A stretch of 64,000 bases of DNA from the NCBI GenBank assembly GCA_017506865.1, contig JAFCMP010000096.1, positions 220,288-284,287 on the forward strand, given 5' to 3'. Source of the DNA: Tribonema minus (lineage: Eukaryota; Sar; Xanthophyceae; Tribonematales; Tribonemataceae). The notes below the pieces were generated by a model, which saw nothing but the letters and a program-made list of their open reading frames with translations, was not told the DNA's origin and made no database searches. Positions 43,971-55,700 of the stretch are shown piece by piece. Position numbers and translations under genes: made by a program. Each line of letters starts with the position of its first letter. The first letter of the stretch is position 1.

Positions 43971-45376
43971 CCGCAGGTCACTTTCGATTCCTGAAGCGTT
44001 TGTGCAGCAGCAAAAGTGCACAATGCATACTAGGCAATAGATTCTTTCGTACAGGGACCTAGGCCACTCACAAAGGCTCTGGCGGAAACTGTGCGAAGAG
44101 CACCTCATGCAGAATTTAGAGCTCGCCAAGCGTACCAGCAGTAGGGCTGCCAGTGAACAGATTGACTGCATCCCACGTTAATCCGGTGTAGATCGGCGCT
44201 GCTGCCGCGCCACCGCCATGCTTCTACTGACATGACAATCTCTCTCGTGTACGTTGAAATTTGGCGCAAGAGGTGTTGCAGCCGATGCTGATGTTGAAAC
44301 TCTCTCTTTGTGTGCCACCTACTCATACATGCAAGCACCTCACGATTTGTGCACGGAGTGGAAGCACTTTGCATCGGTAATTTCTCAACAAAAGCCGGTC
44401 CTGCCGCTGCATCTCATCGAAGCGCCAGCGCAGTTCGCACGCGAGCTCGCTCTCACACCAGCTCTCCGGAACCCGTCCCGGGCAATTCCTCCTGCCATCG
44501 TTCCAGCATAATTACTAGCGACACAGTGTTACAGCATGCTTGACATCGAACTTTGGCATCAAAACACGACGCTCAGCGCGGGCAGAGGCCTGTCCATGAG
44601 AGCATGCAAAAGCGTGTTTCGCCAACTGGAATTTTGCGTGAACGGTAAGCCGCAAGCGTGTCGCCGATGCCAGCTGCTAAGCATCACAGGCTGGCAGCAG
44701 CACGCACACACCGCGATGTGTACCAGAATCTGCTTCAACATGAGCTTCTCCTCGATCAGGCTGCTCCCCACTCAGACTTGAGCTAGGTCTGAGTTTGTGC
44801 AGAGTCAAGCAATGCAGCGAAGGTGCTTTATGCACGCCTTGCACGCCTGAGCAGACAGCGACAGCACACTTTTCTTTTCTGCCATTGAGCGCTGAAGTTG
44901 ACTCGCCCACATTGAAGTAAAAAACGAAGGACGAGCTCTCGAATCACCATTCTGACGGTGGATGTCGGAGTCTGGATCTGACGGATCTGACGATGAGGAG
45001 TCTGCTGCGCCTGAGGCCTTTCGGCACGAGTGTCGGGTGCTGAGTGTGCTGAAAGAGCGGCATGCGTTCCTCATGCGGACAAGAGTGTGGCTCTCCCAAC
45101 TTTGAGGCAGCGGCAGCCACATCTGCTGGTGAGTCGCCAGAAAAATCAATGTCTCCTGTGCGTGAGGGGGGGGCGATGACACCGTGGCGGTGTTAACGTT
45201 GCAATCAGTGAGGTCGAGCTCACCAGTGGGGCACGTGGTGGACAGGGCAGCAAGGTAGTTGAGTAGCATGTTGCCAGTAGCACTTCCAGAGTTTTCTGGC
45301 AGTGCTATTCACGGCGTATCTAGTAAGCTGTTTTGCGTCGTGAAGCAACTCGCAGCCCGCTTGTCTCCGAGGCTGC
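43971..45376. other. Region with only short, unrecognised frames
   Basis: The longest is a minus-strand 154-codon frame (45269-44805; MLLNYLAALSTTC... with a Ser/Asp-rich middle), which has protein-like composition but no motif or homologue I recognise. It ends 108 bp from the next gene and would be divergent to it. Confidence 0.4.
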
Positions 45377-47080
45377 TTGAGAATTCTCATGCACGGTGTT
45401 CTGCGTACGCTATCTGTGACCCAATGTACCACCTTGAAGCCTTATGCTCTTTGCCGTGCTACGCCTGCAGAGCTGGCAGACGTTGTGGCAGACATGCCTG
45501 CCACAGCGGCGGAGCTCGCCAGCATGGAGGACGCTTTGCGGCACTTGCGCCACACCTGGATGCCGCATGAGTTCAGATTCTACATGTACGTCAACGAAGA
45601 CATCGTCCGCCACAAGCTGCCAGAGCTCTCAACCTTCACAAACGCCGTTGTCAGCTCCAAGCTACTGGCGGATGCCGTCAAGGCTACGCTTGACAGAGAC
45701 CGCGCCGAGCCCCCCGCAAAATGCGCCTCCGGTGCGTCCCCCGTGGCGCAGGCGACAGTGCTGGCAAGCTGGGACCTCCTGACGCACATACTCTCCTACA
45801 GGGACATCGACGACTGTTCTTCACAGCGCCCATAAGCAGGCTCGTGCGTGTGGCATACATGACGGCAACCATCAGGAAGACTGCATTCCGCGGCAGTACG
45901 GGCAGGAGCGCTGTTGCGTGGGTGTGCAGGACGCGCTTTGAGCAGGCCGCGCACAGCCACGCTCGGCTAGATTCAGCACTGCTCAGCAAAGAGTTCAAGC
46001 AAGTCGTACAGGGAAGACGCTGCAACACATGGGTGCTCACCGGTGCTGCTGCCGCTGCGGGCGCTGCGGGGCTAGTGCAGCGCTTCGCAGCCCTCGGCGT
46101 GCGCATCGAAAGCAATGTGTTGTGTGGCGCAGCGCGGTTGTGCGACGCTGGCGTGCTGGACGCCCTGTGCGGACAGGCGGTGACCCCACGGGACGTGGGC
46201 TCGAAAGCGTGGATAATGCACACACAAGGCGTGGGGGAAACGCTGGCGGAATGCGGCGATGGCGGCGGCGCGCTGATCTGGCTGTCGCAGCTGCAGCAGC
46301 CGCCAGTGCGCCACACGCCAGCGCAGCAGCGGCAGCCGCCAGGGCGCCGTTGGCCGCCATGGTACAGTCTGCTGCTGTGCCAACGGGCCGCCGCCTGCCG
46401 CCAGCTGCGGATGCTGCAGTTCCTGCTGGGGACCCGGGCTTGTGCTGTTTGGCCCCCTGGACGAATCCTGGCTCGACCACGGGCCAGGCCACGACTTCCT
46501 CGGCTGGGCTGGCCATGCCCTGACCCTAGCTGAGGTAGCCGCCTGGGGGGGCGACGTCAGCACTGTCCAGTGGCTCGTCGAGCACAGGGCGTACAAGCTC
46601 TCGGCGAGGATGATGGAGGTCGCCGCCAACCGGGGCCATCTGTCGCTCCTCAGGTGGCTGCGAGGTAAGCAGTGTCCGTGCGATGAGGGCAGCGTTTGCA
46701 GCACAATCGTAGGCGTGCCCGGCAGTCGCTGCACTGGTCACATCTTGCAGTGGATGAGGGGCTGCGGGTGGGGGGAATGGAGCGCCACCGACTTGACGGA
46801 CATGCTGCGCTCCTCTCTCATGCTGCGCCACGGGCGAAACGCCCCCAACTACTGCATCGCAGAGTATCTGCTGCGCCAGCGGGCTCAGTGGCCCATGAAT
46901 CTCTGTGACCTTGTAATGAAACTTGATGCACCTGCAGAGGTAGTACTGTGGGCACTCAGGCAGGGCTGTCCATGGGGCAAGTGGGGCACTGCTGAATGCG
47001 ACAAGCTGGAACGCGAGTATGTCCCAGCAAAGCGAGTTCTGCACAGCTATAGCTGCCCCTGCCAGTGCCCCCGGGACTGA
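45377..47080 (+). pseudogene. F-box/ankyrin-like repeat protein with two frame breaks
   Basis: Coding similarity runs through three pieces. Frame 2 (45377 to about 45815) ends in an F-box-like ASWDLLTHILSYRDIDD. Frame 1 (about 45816-46431) starts LFFTAPISRLVRVAYMTATI. Frame 2 again (about 46433-47080) holds repeat units such as TLAEVAAWGGDVSTVQWLVE and MMEVAANRGHLSLLRWLRG. The first break, near 45818, looks like loss of one base (GACGACTGTTC where GACGAC.TG is expected); the second, near 46432, gains one, so the two compensate. Repeats of this W-L-R-GCPW type are common in large protist and algal ankyrin families. Either the gene is decaying or there are sequence errors. No introns or triplet runs. 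Confidence 0.6.
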
Positions 47081-48568
47081 GCGGTGACAATGCGGTTCAA
47101 CTTGTGACTTGTGCGACATGCCGGCTGCTCCATAGAGCACCTCGCAGCAGCCAAATTGCCAGTGTCCGCTAGAGCGATTGTGATGCGCGTGAATGCAATC
47201 AACGGTGGCCATGCTTGATGTCTGCACGCGAGTGTGATGCAGCATCATCAGTTTGCGCATGTTGCTCTGCATTCAGTTCTCCCTGCGTTGCACATGTCTG
47301 GTCGCTCGCCCGTGCCAGGATCTCACCATGCAGAATGTCATTGTTTCGTTCGAATACAACGACCTGAATGCAGCGCACCTAGCATTGTCCCCCTCTTTGT
47401 GTGCGCCTAGCTCTGGGGCTGCTTTTGTAGCTGCTCGGAGTGTGCGCCTAGCTCTGGGGCTGCTTTTGTAGCTGCTCGGAGGTATGTGAGCACAATGTAA
47501 TCTGCGCCAATTCACCTCGCATCGCGGCTGGGTGTTAGGTAGTGAGGAAAGGTGCATGCTGCAACGGGGTGACGTTCTTCAAAAGGTGTAGGCTGTGAGA
47601 TCAACAGAGGCAGTTGTGAGATTGAGCGTGGTGGTCATACATAGCAGGACGGTGCTACGGCAGCCGCAATGAGAGACGCATTTTCTTGCTCAAGAGGTTG
47701 ACTCTCCTATGTACCTTTCCCGCCACAGCGAAACACAGTGACTTCCTCGACCACCACATTATCACTGTCACATTGTGGCCCTGTTGAGCAATGTCTCCAA
47801 GACCTGTGCTATCATTGCTAATGGGGGCATCTGCAAGTATACTGTACTGTTATCACATGGCTGCACCTGCGCTCAAGTTGGGGCTGACCCTGTCAGCACA
47901 TACCTACTGTATGTATTCAGTTACCTTGGCCACAAAAACCGCCAGCTGATTAGCGCATTGCTATGAAGACTCGGAGCCTTAGTTTTGGAACGAAGTGACA
48001 CAGCGCAAGCGCACACTCGTTGAAGTCTAAATGTGCGCATGGCTCAGCGTCATGATGACCAGAGTAGTGGGGGTCTCTGGCAAGAAACTCTGAGTCAAGG
48101 TATAACAACGCTATTAACTGCATTGCAGAGGGTATTGAGCCCTGGCAGTCAGCCGCTGCCGCTGCTGTCAACATGGGCCCGCCATGCATGCGCCCCAGGT
48201 GTTTTCGATGCAACACATCTGAATGTCGTACAGGTACCGAGATATGTTGCCTCGACATCACCTCAGGCTGGCCGCACACATGCAATAAATATCACTGCAA
48301 GCTCACGCCATAGCAAGCGTTGCCAGGACAACGTGAGCATTTGCAGTCTGATGCAGCAGAAGCAGCAGAACTCTTGAACTCTTAGACTCGCGGCACACGC
48401 ATACGGCCACTGCTATTTGATCCATGGGGAAACCAACTGCCCACAAACGCTCCATGATGCTACTGCATGGTTCTAAAGAGGAGAAAAAAAAGCAGACGCG
48501 GGTGGCATCTTTGAACACCCCCCCCACCCCGCCCCTTCGCGCCGCCGGCGCCACATGCGAACGCCCTT
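47081..48568. other. Intergenic, nothing recognised
   Basis: Composition is close to balanced. A perfect 40-bp tandem duplication lies at 47398-47478 (TGTGCGCCTAGCTCTGGGGC twice). No convincing gene. Confidence 0.5.
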
Positions 48569-50973
48569 CTAGTCAAAATTCACTTTCTCGGCGGTCGCGT
48601 CCTCGTCTATCTCGTCGAGTAGTGCCTCCACCTGCAGCGGCGGCACGACAGGGCACGCACGGTTCACTGATCAAATGTGCACTTCAACTTTATCGGTACA
48701 CTTCAACTTGACAGGTCTGTACTCAAGGGGTACGTGCGAACTCCGGTCTGTTATGTCGCGCCCTGCTGCACCAACCGTCAGTGCTTCTTCGCGCCCTACG
48801 CGAGAACCAACAACGAGCACAGTCACGTTCTGCAAGGCCCGCCGTTCACGCTTTGAATGGCTGAGACGCCATGAACAGCGCGTCCACGTGCTCCTGTGCA
48901 CGTGAGGTTTGCGGTGACATGTGAAGGCAGGACCGCACCCCTCCTCACCCCATCCTCCCCATGCCCACACATGCGCACACCATCATGGCGGCGCGCAAAA
49001 CCCTAACCCACACCGTTGAAGCTAACCCTAACCCCACGGCGCGCGGCGCCGATCACTGCGGCACTGCTGCTGAGAGCGGTTCGGTGGCAGGCCCTGTGCG
49101 ATGCCAGCTCCACGCCACGACCGCTTGCCAGGCTCACGCACATGTACACATACATCTCATCTTTGGAGTGTATATGCGCCATGCACATTCAGCGTGATGC
49201 TGTCGCATAAAAACCTCGAAACAAGAGCCTCACCTCGTCCTCCTGCAGCTCCTCAAACCGCTTCTGAATCACCGCCGGCTCGTAGTCGCGCACGCTGCTG
49301 CGCTTTCGCCATGAACTTCACCATGATACTTCAACAAAGGAACTTCAAAAAAAGAGACGCACCTCATCCTCCTGCAGCTCCTCGAACCGCTTCTGCCTGC
49401 TCGTAGTCGCGGGCGCTGCCACAACGGTTGCGCTTCTGCCATAAACTTGAACATGATGCTTCAAAATTCGAAAATTGACGTCCCTCGTCGTCCTGCAGCT
49501 CCTCGAACCGCTGCTGTATCACCGCCTGCTCGTAGTCGCGCAGCTGCTGCGCATACGTCATGTTCTTCAACACAATACTTCAATATCATAACTTCAAGAA
49601 AGACGCACCTCGTCCTCCTGCAGCTCCTCGAACCGCTTCTGAATCACCGCCTGCTCGTAGTCGCGCAGCTGCTGCGCGTACGTCATGTTCTTCAACATGC
49701 TCCTTCAACCTTAAAACTTCAAGAGAGACTCACCTCGTCCTCCTGCAGCTCCTCGAACCGCTTCTGAATCACCGCCTGCACGTAGTCGCGCAGCTGCTGC
49801 GCGTACGTCATAATCTTCAACATGATACTTCAACATCAAAACTTCAAGAAGAGACGCACCCCGTCCTCCTGCAGCTCCTCGAACCGCTTCTGAATTACCG
49901 CCTGCTCGTAGTCGCGCAGCTGCTGCGCCTTCACCATGAACTGCACCATGATACTTCAACATGATACTTCAACATCATAACTTCAAAAGTGACGCACCTC
50001 ATCCTCCTGCAGCTCCTCGAACCGCTTCTGAATCACCGCCTGCTCGTAGTCGCGCAGCTGCTGCGCGTAGGTCATGTTCTTGGTCGCCACGCGGAAGAAG
50101 TACGTGCCCGCCCACCCCACCATCCCCAGCAGTATGTATGTAACCGTCACGTAGTTGCCTGCGGCAGCGCGCAGCGGGGGCGTCGGCAGCAGCGCTCGTC
50201 AGCTTATGCAAGTGGAGCGCGTGCTGCGCCGCTCCCGAGCAATGTAGCGGCTGACTGCAGAGCGTCCCGCGGCACCCACACACCACAAAATCAATTGTCA
50301 AATTGAAGTACGCTTGCACGCGCAACGGGCGCCACTGAGAACGCATAACGTGTGACCGCGTGCAACACAGCACAAGTTCAAGTGTCAAGCTGAACCACGT
50401 TAGAACGCGCAACAGAGCCACTAAAAACGCAAAACGTGTGACCACGCGCAGCACAGCGAATGCAAGTATGCTTGCACGCGCAACGGGCGCGGCTCACACT
50501 CAAAACGCGTGACCGCGCGCAGCAGCACCACGGTACTGGTTGCGCATACGAGCATGCAGGAGTGTCACCTGCTTTCAGCACACAAGTTCAACTGCCAAAT
50601 TGAAGTATGCTAGCATGCCCGTTGACTTGTCTGATCGAAGTACGCTCGCACGTTAAAGGGGCGCCGCTAACACGCTGAATGTGTGATCGCGAGCAGCAGC
50701 GTGACGTGTGCTGTGATTGCACATCCCAGGCATGAGTGAGAGTCACCTGCTTTCAGCACAAGTTCAATTGTCAGATTGAAGTACGGGGCCCCCCAACACG
50801 CAAAATGTATGACTGCATGCAGTGGCGTGGCGCGCTGTGATCGCGCACGCGAGCATCATGCGAGTGCGGGAGAGTCACCTGCTTTGAGCCCGTCCATGCC
50901 CTGCGACGTGAGCACGAAGTACGCCGCGATCGGCAGCAGCACCGAGAGGACGGGGACCACCACCGCGCCGCCC
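48569..50973 (-). CDS. DUF3007-like plastid membrane protein (5' exon not found)
   Basis: Three exons: 50973-50879, 50158-49998 and 48631-48569, joined at phases 1 and 0. The protein reads VVVPVLSVLLPIAAYFVLTS (membrane segment 1), then after intron 1 NYVTVTYILLGMVGWAGTYF (segment 2), FRVATKNMTYAQQLRDYEQ and a coiled tail ending DEIDEDATAEKVNFD. The sequence resembles the cyanobacterial/plastid DUF3007 family, whose function is unknown. Residues with a Met, signal and transit peptides must lie upstream; the first visible exon needs a phase-2 partner, which I did not find in 50974-52000. Acceptors are CCGCCGCAG- or CCGCTGCAG-type. Intron 2 holds six copies of the exon end. Confidence 0.75.
49229..49990 (-). 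repeat. Array of six copies of the DUF3007 exon 2 end and donor
   Basis: Six copies end near 49229, 49363, 49481, 49607, 49733 and 49855; the true exon end is at 49998. The spacing is 118-143 bp. In the gene sense each unit has an AACATGAC(C/G)TACGCGCAG-like start, about 63 nt coding QQLRDYEQAV...FEELQEDE, and a GAG|GTGCGTC donor, followed by a TTGAAG-rich spacer. Four keep the frame and the donor; two (49229, 49363) are damaged by an insertion or deletion. Confidence 0.9.
50280..50780 (-). repeat. Degenerate tandem repeats carrying copies of a donor junction
   Basis: Units of about 110-170 bp share CAATTGTCAAATTGAAGTA(C/T)G, CTTGCACGCGCAACGGGCGC and CGTGTGACCGCG-like words. Two units (about 50563-50580 and 50737-50755) contain AGAGTCACCTGCTTTCAGC, which repeats the donor of the first DUF3007 exon (50870-50890, AGAGTCACCTGCTTTGAGC). 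Confidence 0.75.
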
Positions 50974-52779
50974 CTGCGGCGGCGGCGCAACCGGAGAGCG
51001 CAGGCGCGAGGAGGGGCGTCACGCAATGAAGTTGGTGTTGAAGTACGTGGCGCGCGCGCTCAGAGGCCTCGGGCACAGCGTACATCATGCATTTCTGCAG
51101 GAGTTAGCTGGGTTGCGTGTTGTTGGGGATCTACACATGCAGCTGCATCAGCACTTGACAATGGCGGATTACGATCCTCGCATCCAACGTACATCATGCA
51201 TACTTCTAGCTGCTAGGGTCATCTGTGTTCTGTGTTTTTGGGGGTCTACATCACACACAGTTGCATTTGTCAACACTTGAATACTGTTCCAGGAGTAACG
51301 GTTCACGCCTCAGCAGCAGCTTCTAGCTGCGCTATGTCTGGCCCAGCACGCACATCGCGTCGCCTCAGCTTCGCAGAATCCGCACGTGTATCACACGTGC
51401 ACAACACCGGTAGCTAATGCAAAGACCCTGACCAGTACCATCACTTATGATCCAACTGAACGGAGGTCACAGCGGCAGCAGTGCTCAGTCGGCTGCGGCT
51501 GCTGCAACACAGCAGTGCTCAAGTGCCTGAAGCAGCAGTCATTGCATGCGCCGCAACGCTGCGGACGCGCTGATCGGCGCACGCTGCGAACGTCGGATCA
51601 GCGCCTTTCAGCAATGAGAGCACCATGTGTGTGATGGCTTAGAACCAAGAGTCATGCATTGGCACCTCCAGCGGTAGCTGCGGCAGGCCCTGCGCCATCA
51701 GGTCGGTCGCTTTCAGGGCGGTGCTTGCGCTGCACTCTGTGGTGATCGCGCAGCCACAGCAGGGCTTTCTGCGCGCACACAGTGAGAGATCATGTACGTG
51801 TGCTGCGCTGGGGCAGCCTCGCCGCGTGTGCGCAAGTCTCCAGTGCTGCCGATTGTTCTGCTCAGGTCAACTGGGGCTGTCGTTGCTTGGGTGAACTGGG
51901 GGTGCTCTGCGTCCTGTGTGCAGACCCCCGTTGATGGCGGCTGTTACAGTCGTGTGACTAGGCGATCGTGCCTGGCTGGGCAACAAATCTCATACATTGA
52001 TGGCGAAACCCCGTCGTTGCAGCAGGAATGGCATGCACATGCTGCTGCAGGGCACCGGCTGCTGGATTACTGCTCAATCACATACTTACACATGGGCCAG
52101 CCAGCCTGACAGCAGCAACTGTGTCTTTCCGACTGTCAACCTATCATATCCATGGCTACAGAAATGAGGCCGTGACTCTGGCGAGTGTCTTCGCGTTTTA
52201 CCTGGTCGACGGGTCAAGCCAGAATGGCAGCCCCCCCTTTTTCTCCTCCTCGCCAGCTGCCATCGCCAGCGCAGTCTGTCTAACCCGGTGTACTGCTGTA
52301 GACGCCTTGTTATTGCAAAGGCACCTGTGCGTTCGCCTGAGCATGACGGTGTGCAGGTGGTGAGAAGGGACTGAGCGACGTGCGCAACAACGTCTGGAAT
52401 TACATCCGGGACAAGCAGAGCGCCTGAACAAGTCAGGACATAGACATGATCACCGGTGCGCCAGAAACAACCGTCACTCCCTTGCTGTCCACGCGTAGGA
52501 TCTGTTCAGGCTGGATCGCTGATCATCAAGGCATTTTGCCATGTGCACCTACCTGTGCGCCAACAGTTGTGTGGAGGCTGTGTGGGGGACGAAGGATGAC
52601 ACCAAAGCCAGGCATGACGCCGCCACCACGGCTACCACAGCTGAAGCACGAACCATGCTGCAGGATAAATTAAAGTCACTGTGTGGAACTTCAGAGCCTG
52701 TTGAAGTTGACAGTTGATTTGATTTGATTTGATCACGCTGAAACGTTCATTCTGCTTTTGGCGGCGCGCTGGAGGACCC
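50974..52779. other. Region between the DUF3007 and TERT genes
   Basis: Contains a degenerate direct repeat (about 51077-51165 and 51186-51285, sharing CGTACATCATGCAT). It must include the missing 5' exon(s) of the DUF3007 gene (-) and the TERT promoter (+). (GATTT)3-like DNA lies at 52713-52731, just before TERT. No other gene is evident. Confidence 0.45.
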
Positions 52780-55700
52780 ATGAGCAAGAAGCGCAAGAGG
52801 AACCAGCATACGCATCCTGCGTCAAAACGAGCTGGTACTGCAGCCACTGACCCAGCAGCAGCTGGTGCAGCAGCATGCGCCACATCCGGAGCAGGAACAG
52901 GTGTGGAGACCACGGCAGCAGGATCCCCGGGTGCGGTCAGCCTGAAGTGGCTGCGGCAGGTCTACCCCGGCTGCGCCACCCTGCTGCACTGCCTGCAAGC
53001 ATGGTGCAGCGCGGCCAGCCAGGGCTCGCAACCTCAGCAGCACCTGTCGCAGCCTGGCGACAGCGAGGACTACAAAGCTCTGCTGGCCACCACCATCGTC
53101 GCCAACTCTGCCTCGCCGGGCACTCCGCCTGAGGCCAGCGCGCTGCCGCCTCACCTGTCCCTGCAGCACCAGAGCACCATGCAGGAGCTCCTGGACAGGG
53201 CCGTGAGGATCCTGGTGAAATCCGATGATGCGGGGGCCTGGCAGCTGAGGAACATGCTGAGCTTGGGGTACCGCAAGGCGCGCGCGCGGGGGGGAGCTAG
53301 CGTGGCAATGCTGGCGATGCAGGTGACGAGTGCATGTTGGCGCGAGCCCCACTTGTGACGATGTGCTGCAGTTTGTCTGGCAGCGACGGGGCGACGCGCA
53401 CTTGGCACATGTTTGACTTCTGATGGCAAGATGTAAGCGTTGACGCCAACCTATGCCGCCGGGCGTGGAGGTGGCAGGGTTCTGGTGGGGTACCCCGGGC
53501 TGCTAGCTATTGGGTGCATGTCGAGCGCGAAGTGCGCCAGCTGCGCTGCCATTGCATGTGCTCTTGCCTAGCCTTGCAGAGGGACGGTCTCTTGCCTGAA
53601 TGCAGCAGCAGCAACAACATACGGGTCTGCACTTCTTCACCTGTCGGTGCAAATGATGCGGGCCGAGCTTCACAACTGGCTGTACGAGAATGGACAGAGC
53701 CAGTGCAGCATGCTTTGCGTGCACGGCAGATTGCAGGGCCTGCAAAGGCAGGGTGGTCGCAGGTGAGGTGAGAAGTGGGTGTCGTGGGACGTTTGCAGAG
53801 CGTCGTCATTTTTTTCCGGTCCATGTGAAAGCAGTGGCGGCTTAGCAGGCTCGCCCTCGCGCATTGCCGGCAGATCATATGCAGCTGCGCAGCAGCCAGC
53901 GGCTTGTGCGTCGCTCGTGAGCTGGTGATGATGTGACGCCAGTACAGCCCACACTTCCGGCGGACGTGCACGCACACAGAGATGCACGCATGGCAAACCC
54001 CTTCACAGGCGCTCAGCGCGTGACGTTGAGCCCAAGCCGTCGGCGATGGCAAGATGCGCAGCCGTTGACGGCGCGCTGCCTACGTCCGCATCGCATCGCT
54101 CCGCGGCACGTTCGCTCCACCAGGCGCTCGCACCCGCGTGCCAGCTCGCCTCGCTGCTCAGCATATGCGCACACGCACACAACCACCATGCCACCGCTGC
54201 TGAAAGGCGCCCTCCCCCCCCACACCCCCCTCCCCCACCCCCCCGCCGCACCCACCCCTTCCGCATGCGCGCACCCGCCGCCGCCAGGGCGTCGAGTGCG
54301 CGTGCGTCAACACGCTACACGGAGAGTTCCAGGCGCCCGCGTGGGCGACGCTGCTGGCGCGCGTCGGCGACGACCTCGTGCTCCACCTGCTGCTGCGCCA
54401 CACCGTGCTGCTGCGGCTGCCCAACAGCTGCTACATGCAGGTCGCCGGCCCGCCGCTGGCGGAGGTCGTGCAGCGCGCCAACCAGGCCAGCGGCGGCAGC
54501 GCCGCCGCAGCCGCCGACGCTGCCGCCGCACCGTTCACGCCGGCCGCCACGCTTGCTGGGGACGCGCCGGCGGCGGCGGCAGCGGGCGGAGCTGCCGCGG
54601 CGGCGCGCCGGGACGCCGCTGACACGGTGTCGCTGCACAGCGTCTTCTACTCGACGCGCTTCGTGCGGCGCGCGGGGCTGCCGCCGGCGCACGTGCTCAA
54701 CACGCGCGGCGCCGCGGCGGACGTCGCGCTCCTCCTGCTGGATGACATTTTCGGCCGCAACGGCGGCGGCAGCGGCGGCGGCGCCGGCGACGCGGCCGCA
54801 GCCGACATCAGGCGCCAGGAAGCGCACAAGCAGGGCAAAGGGCGCCCGGGGGCGGCGGTGCGCGGGCGCGCGCGCGCAGCGCTGCCGCTGCTGCGCGAAG
54901 TCGTGGAGCGTCACCGCCGCTGCAACTACGCGCGCCTGCTGGACAGGCACTGCCCGCTGCCGCCGGAGTTCGCGGCGCGGCGCGCGGAGCAGCGCGCAGG
55001 CGTGCGGCGGCGGCAGCGGCAGCGGGCGGGCGGTGAGGCGCCTGCCGCGGCAGCTGCGGCGGCGGCGGTGGCGCCGGCGACGCAGGGCTGTGATGGCGGC
55101 TATGCGACCGACGACGCTGCCGCCATGTCGAGCAACAGCGACAGCGACGCCGACCGTGTCCCTGATGACGACAGGCGCGGCAGCGCGCAGCCTCCCGATC
55201 ACAACAATCACAGCAGCGGCAGCGGCGTTCACTTCTACAGCGTGGGCAGCTCGCAGACGCCGAGTGCCGACGCGCCGCCGCCGCCAGCGCCGCCACCGCC
55301 GCCGCTGCCGCCGGCGCGGACGCTCGCCGCGGCGCGTGCCGCGTGGGCGGCGGCGGACGCGCGGCGCGACTTCACGGCGCTGTCGTGCGAGGCGGCGCGC
55401 GTCGCGGCGTTCGCGCGCGCCGCGCTGTGCGCCGCGCTGCCGCTCGGCCTGTGGGGCACGCGCGCGAACCGTGAGCGCGCGCTCTGCGCGGCGGCGCGCC
55501 TCGTCGCGCTGCGGCGGCCGGAGACGCTCAGTGTGCGCGCCGCGCGCGAGGGTGTCGCGCTCACGCGCATCGCCTGGATGGACGCGCTGCCGCCAAAGTG
55601 CAGCGGCGCGGGCGGTGGCAGACGTGGCGCAGCCGACACTGCTGCCGCGCATGGCGGCGGCGGCGGCGCAGGTACCGGCGGCAGCGGCGCAGGCACCGGC

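Noticed and set aside
49229..50000. CRISPR-like array
   Set aside because: The regular units are copies of an exon end with splice sites, and the spacers are similar TTGAAG-rich intron sequence. The context is eukaryotic.
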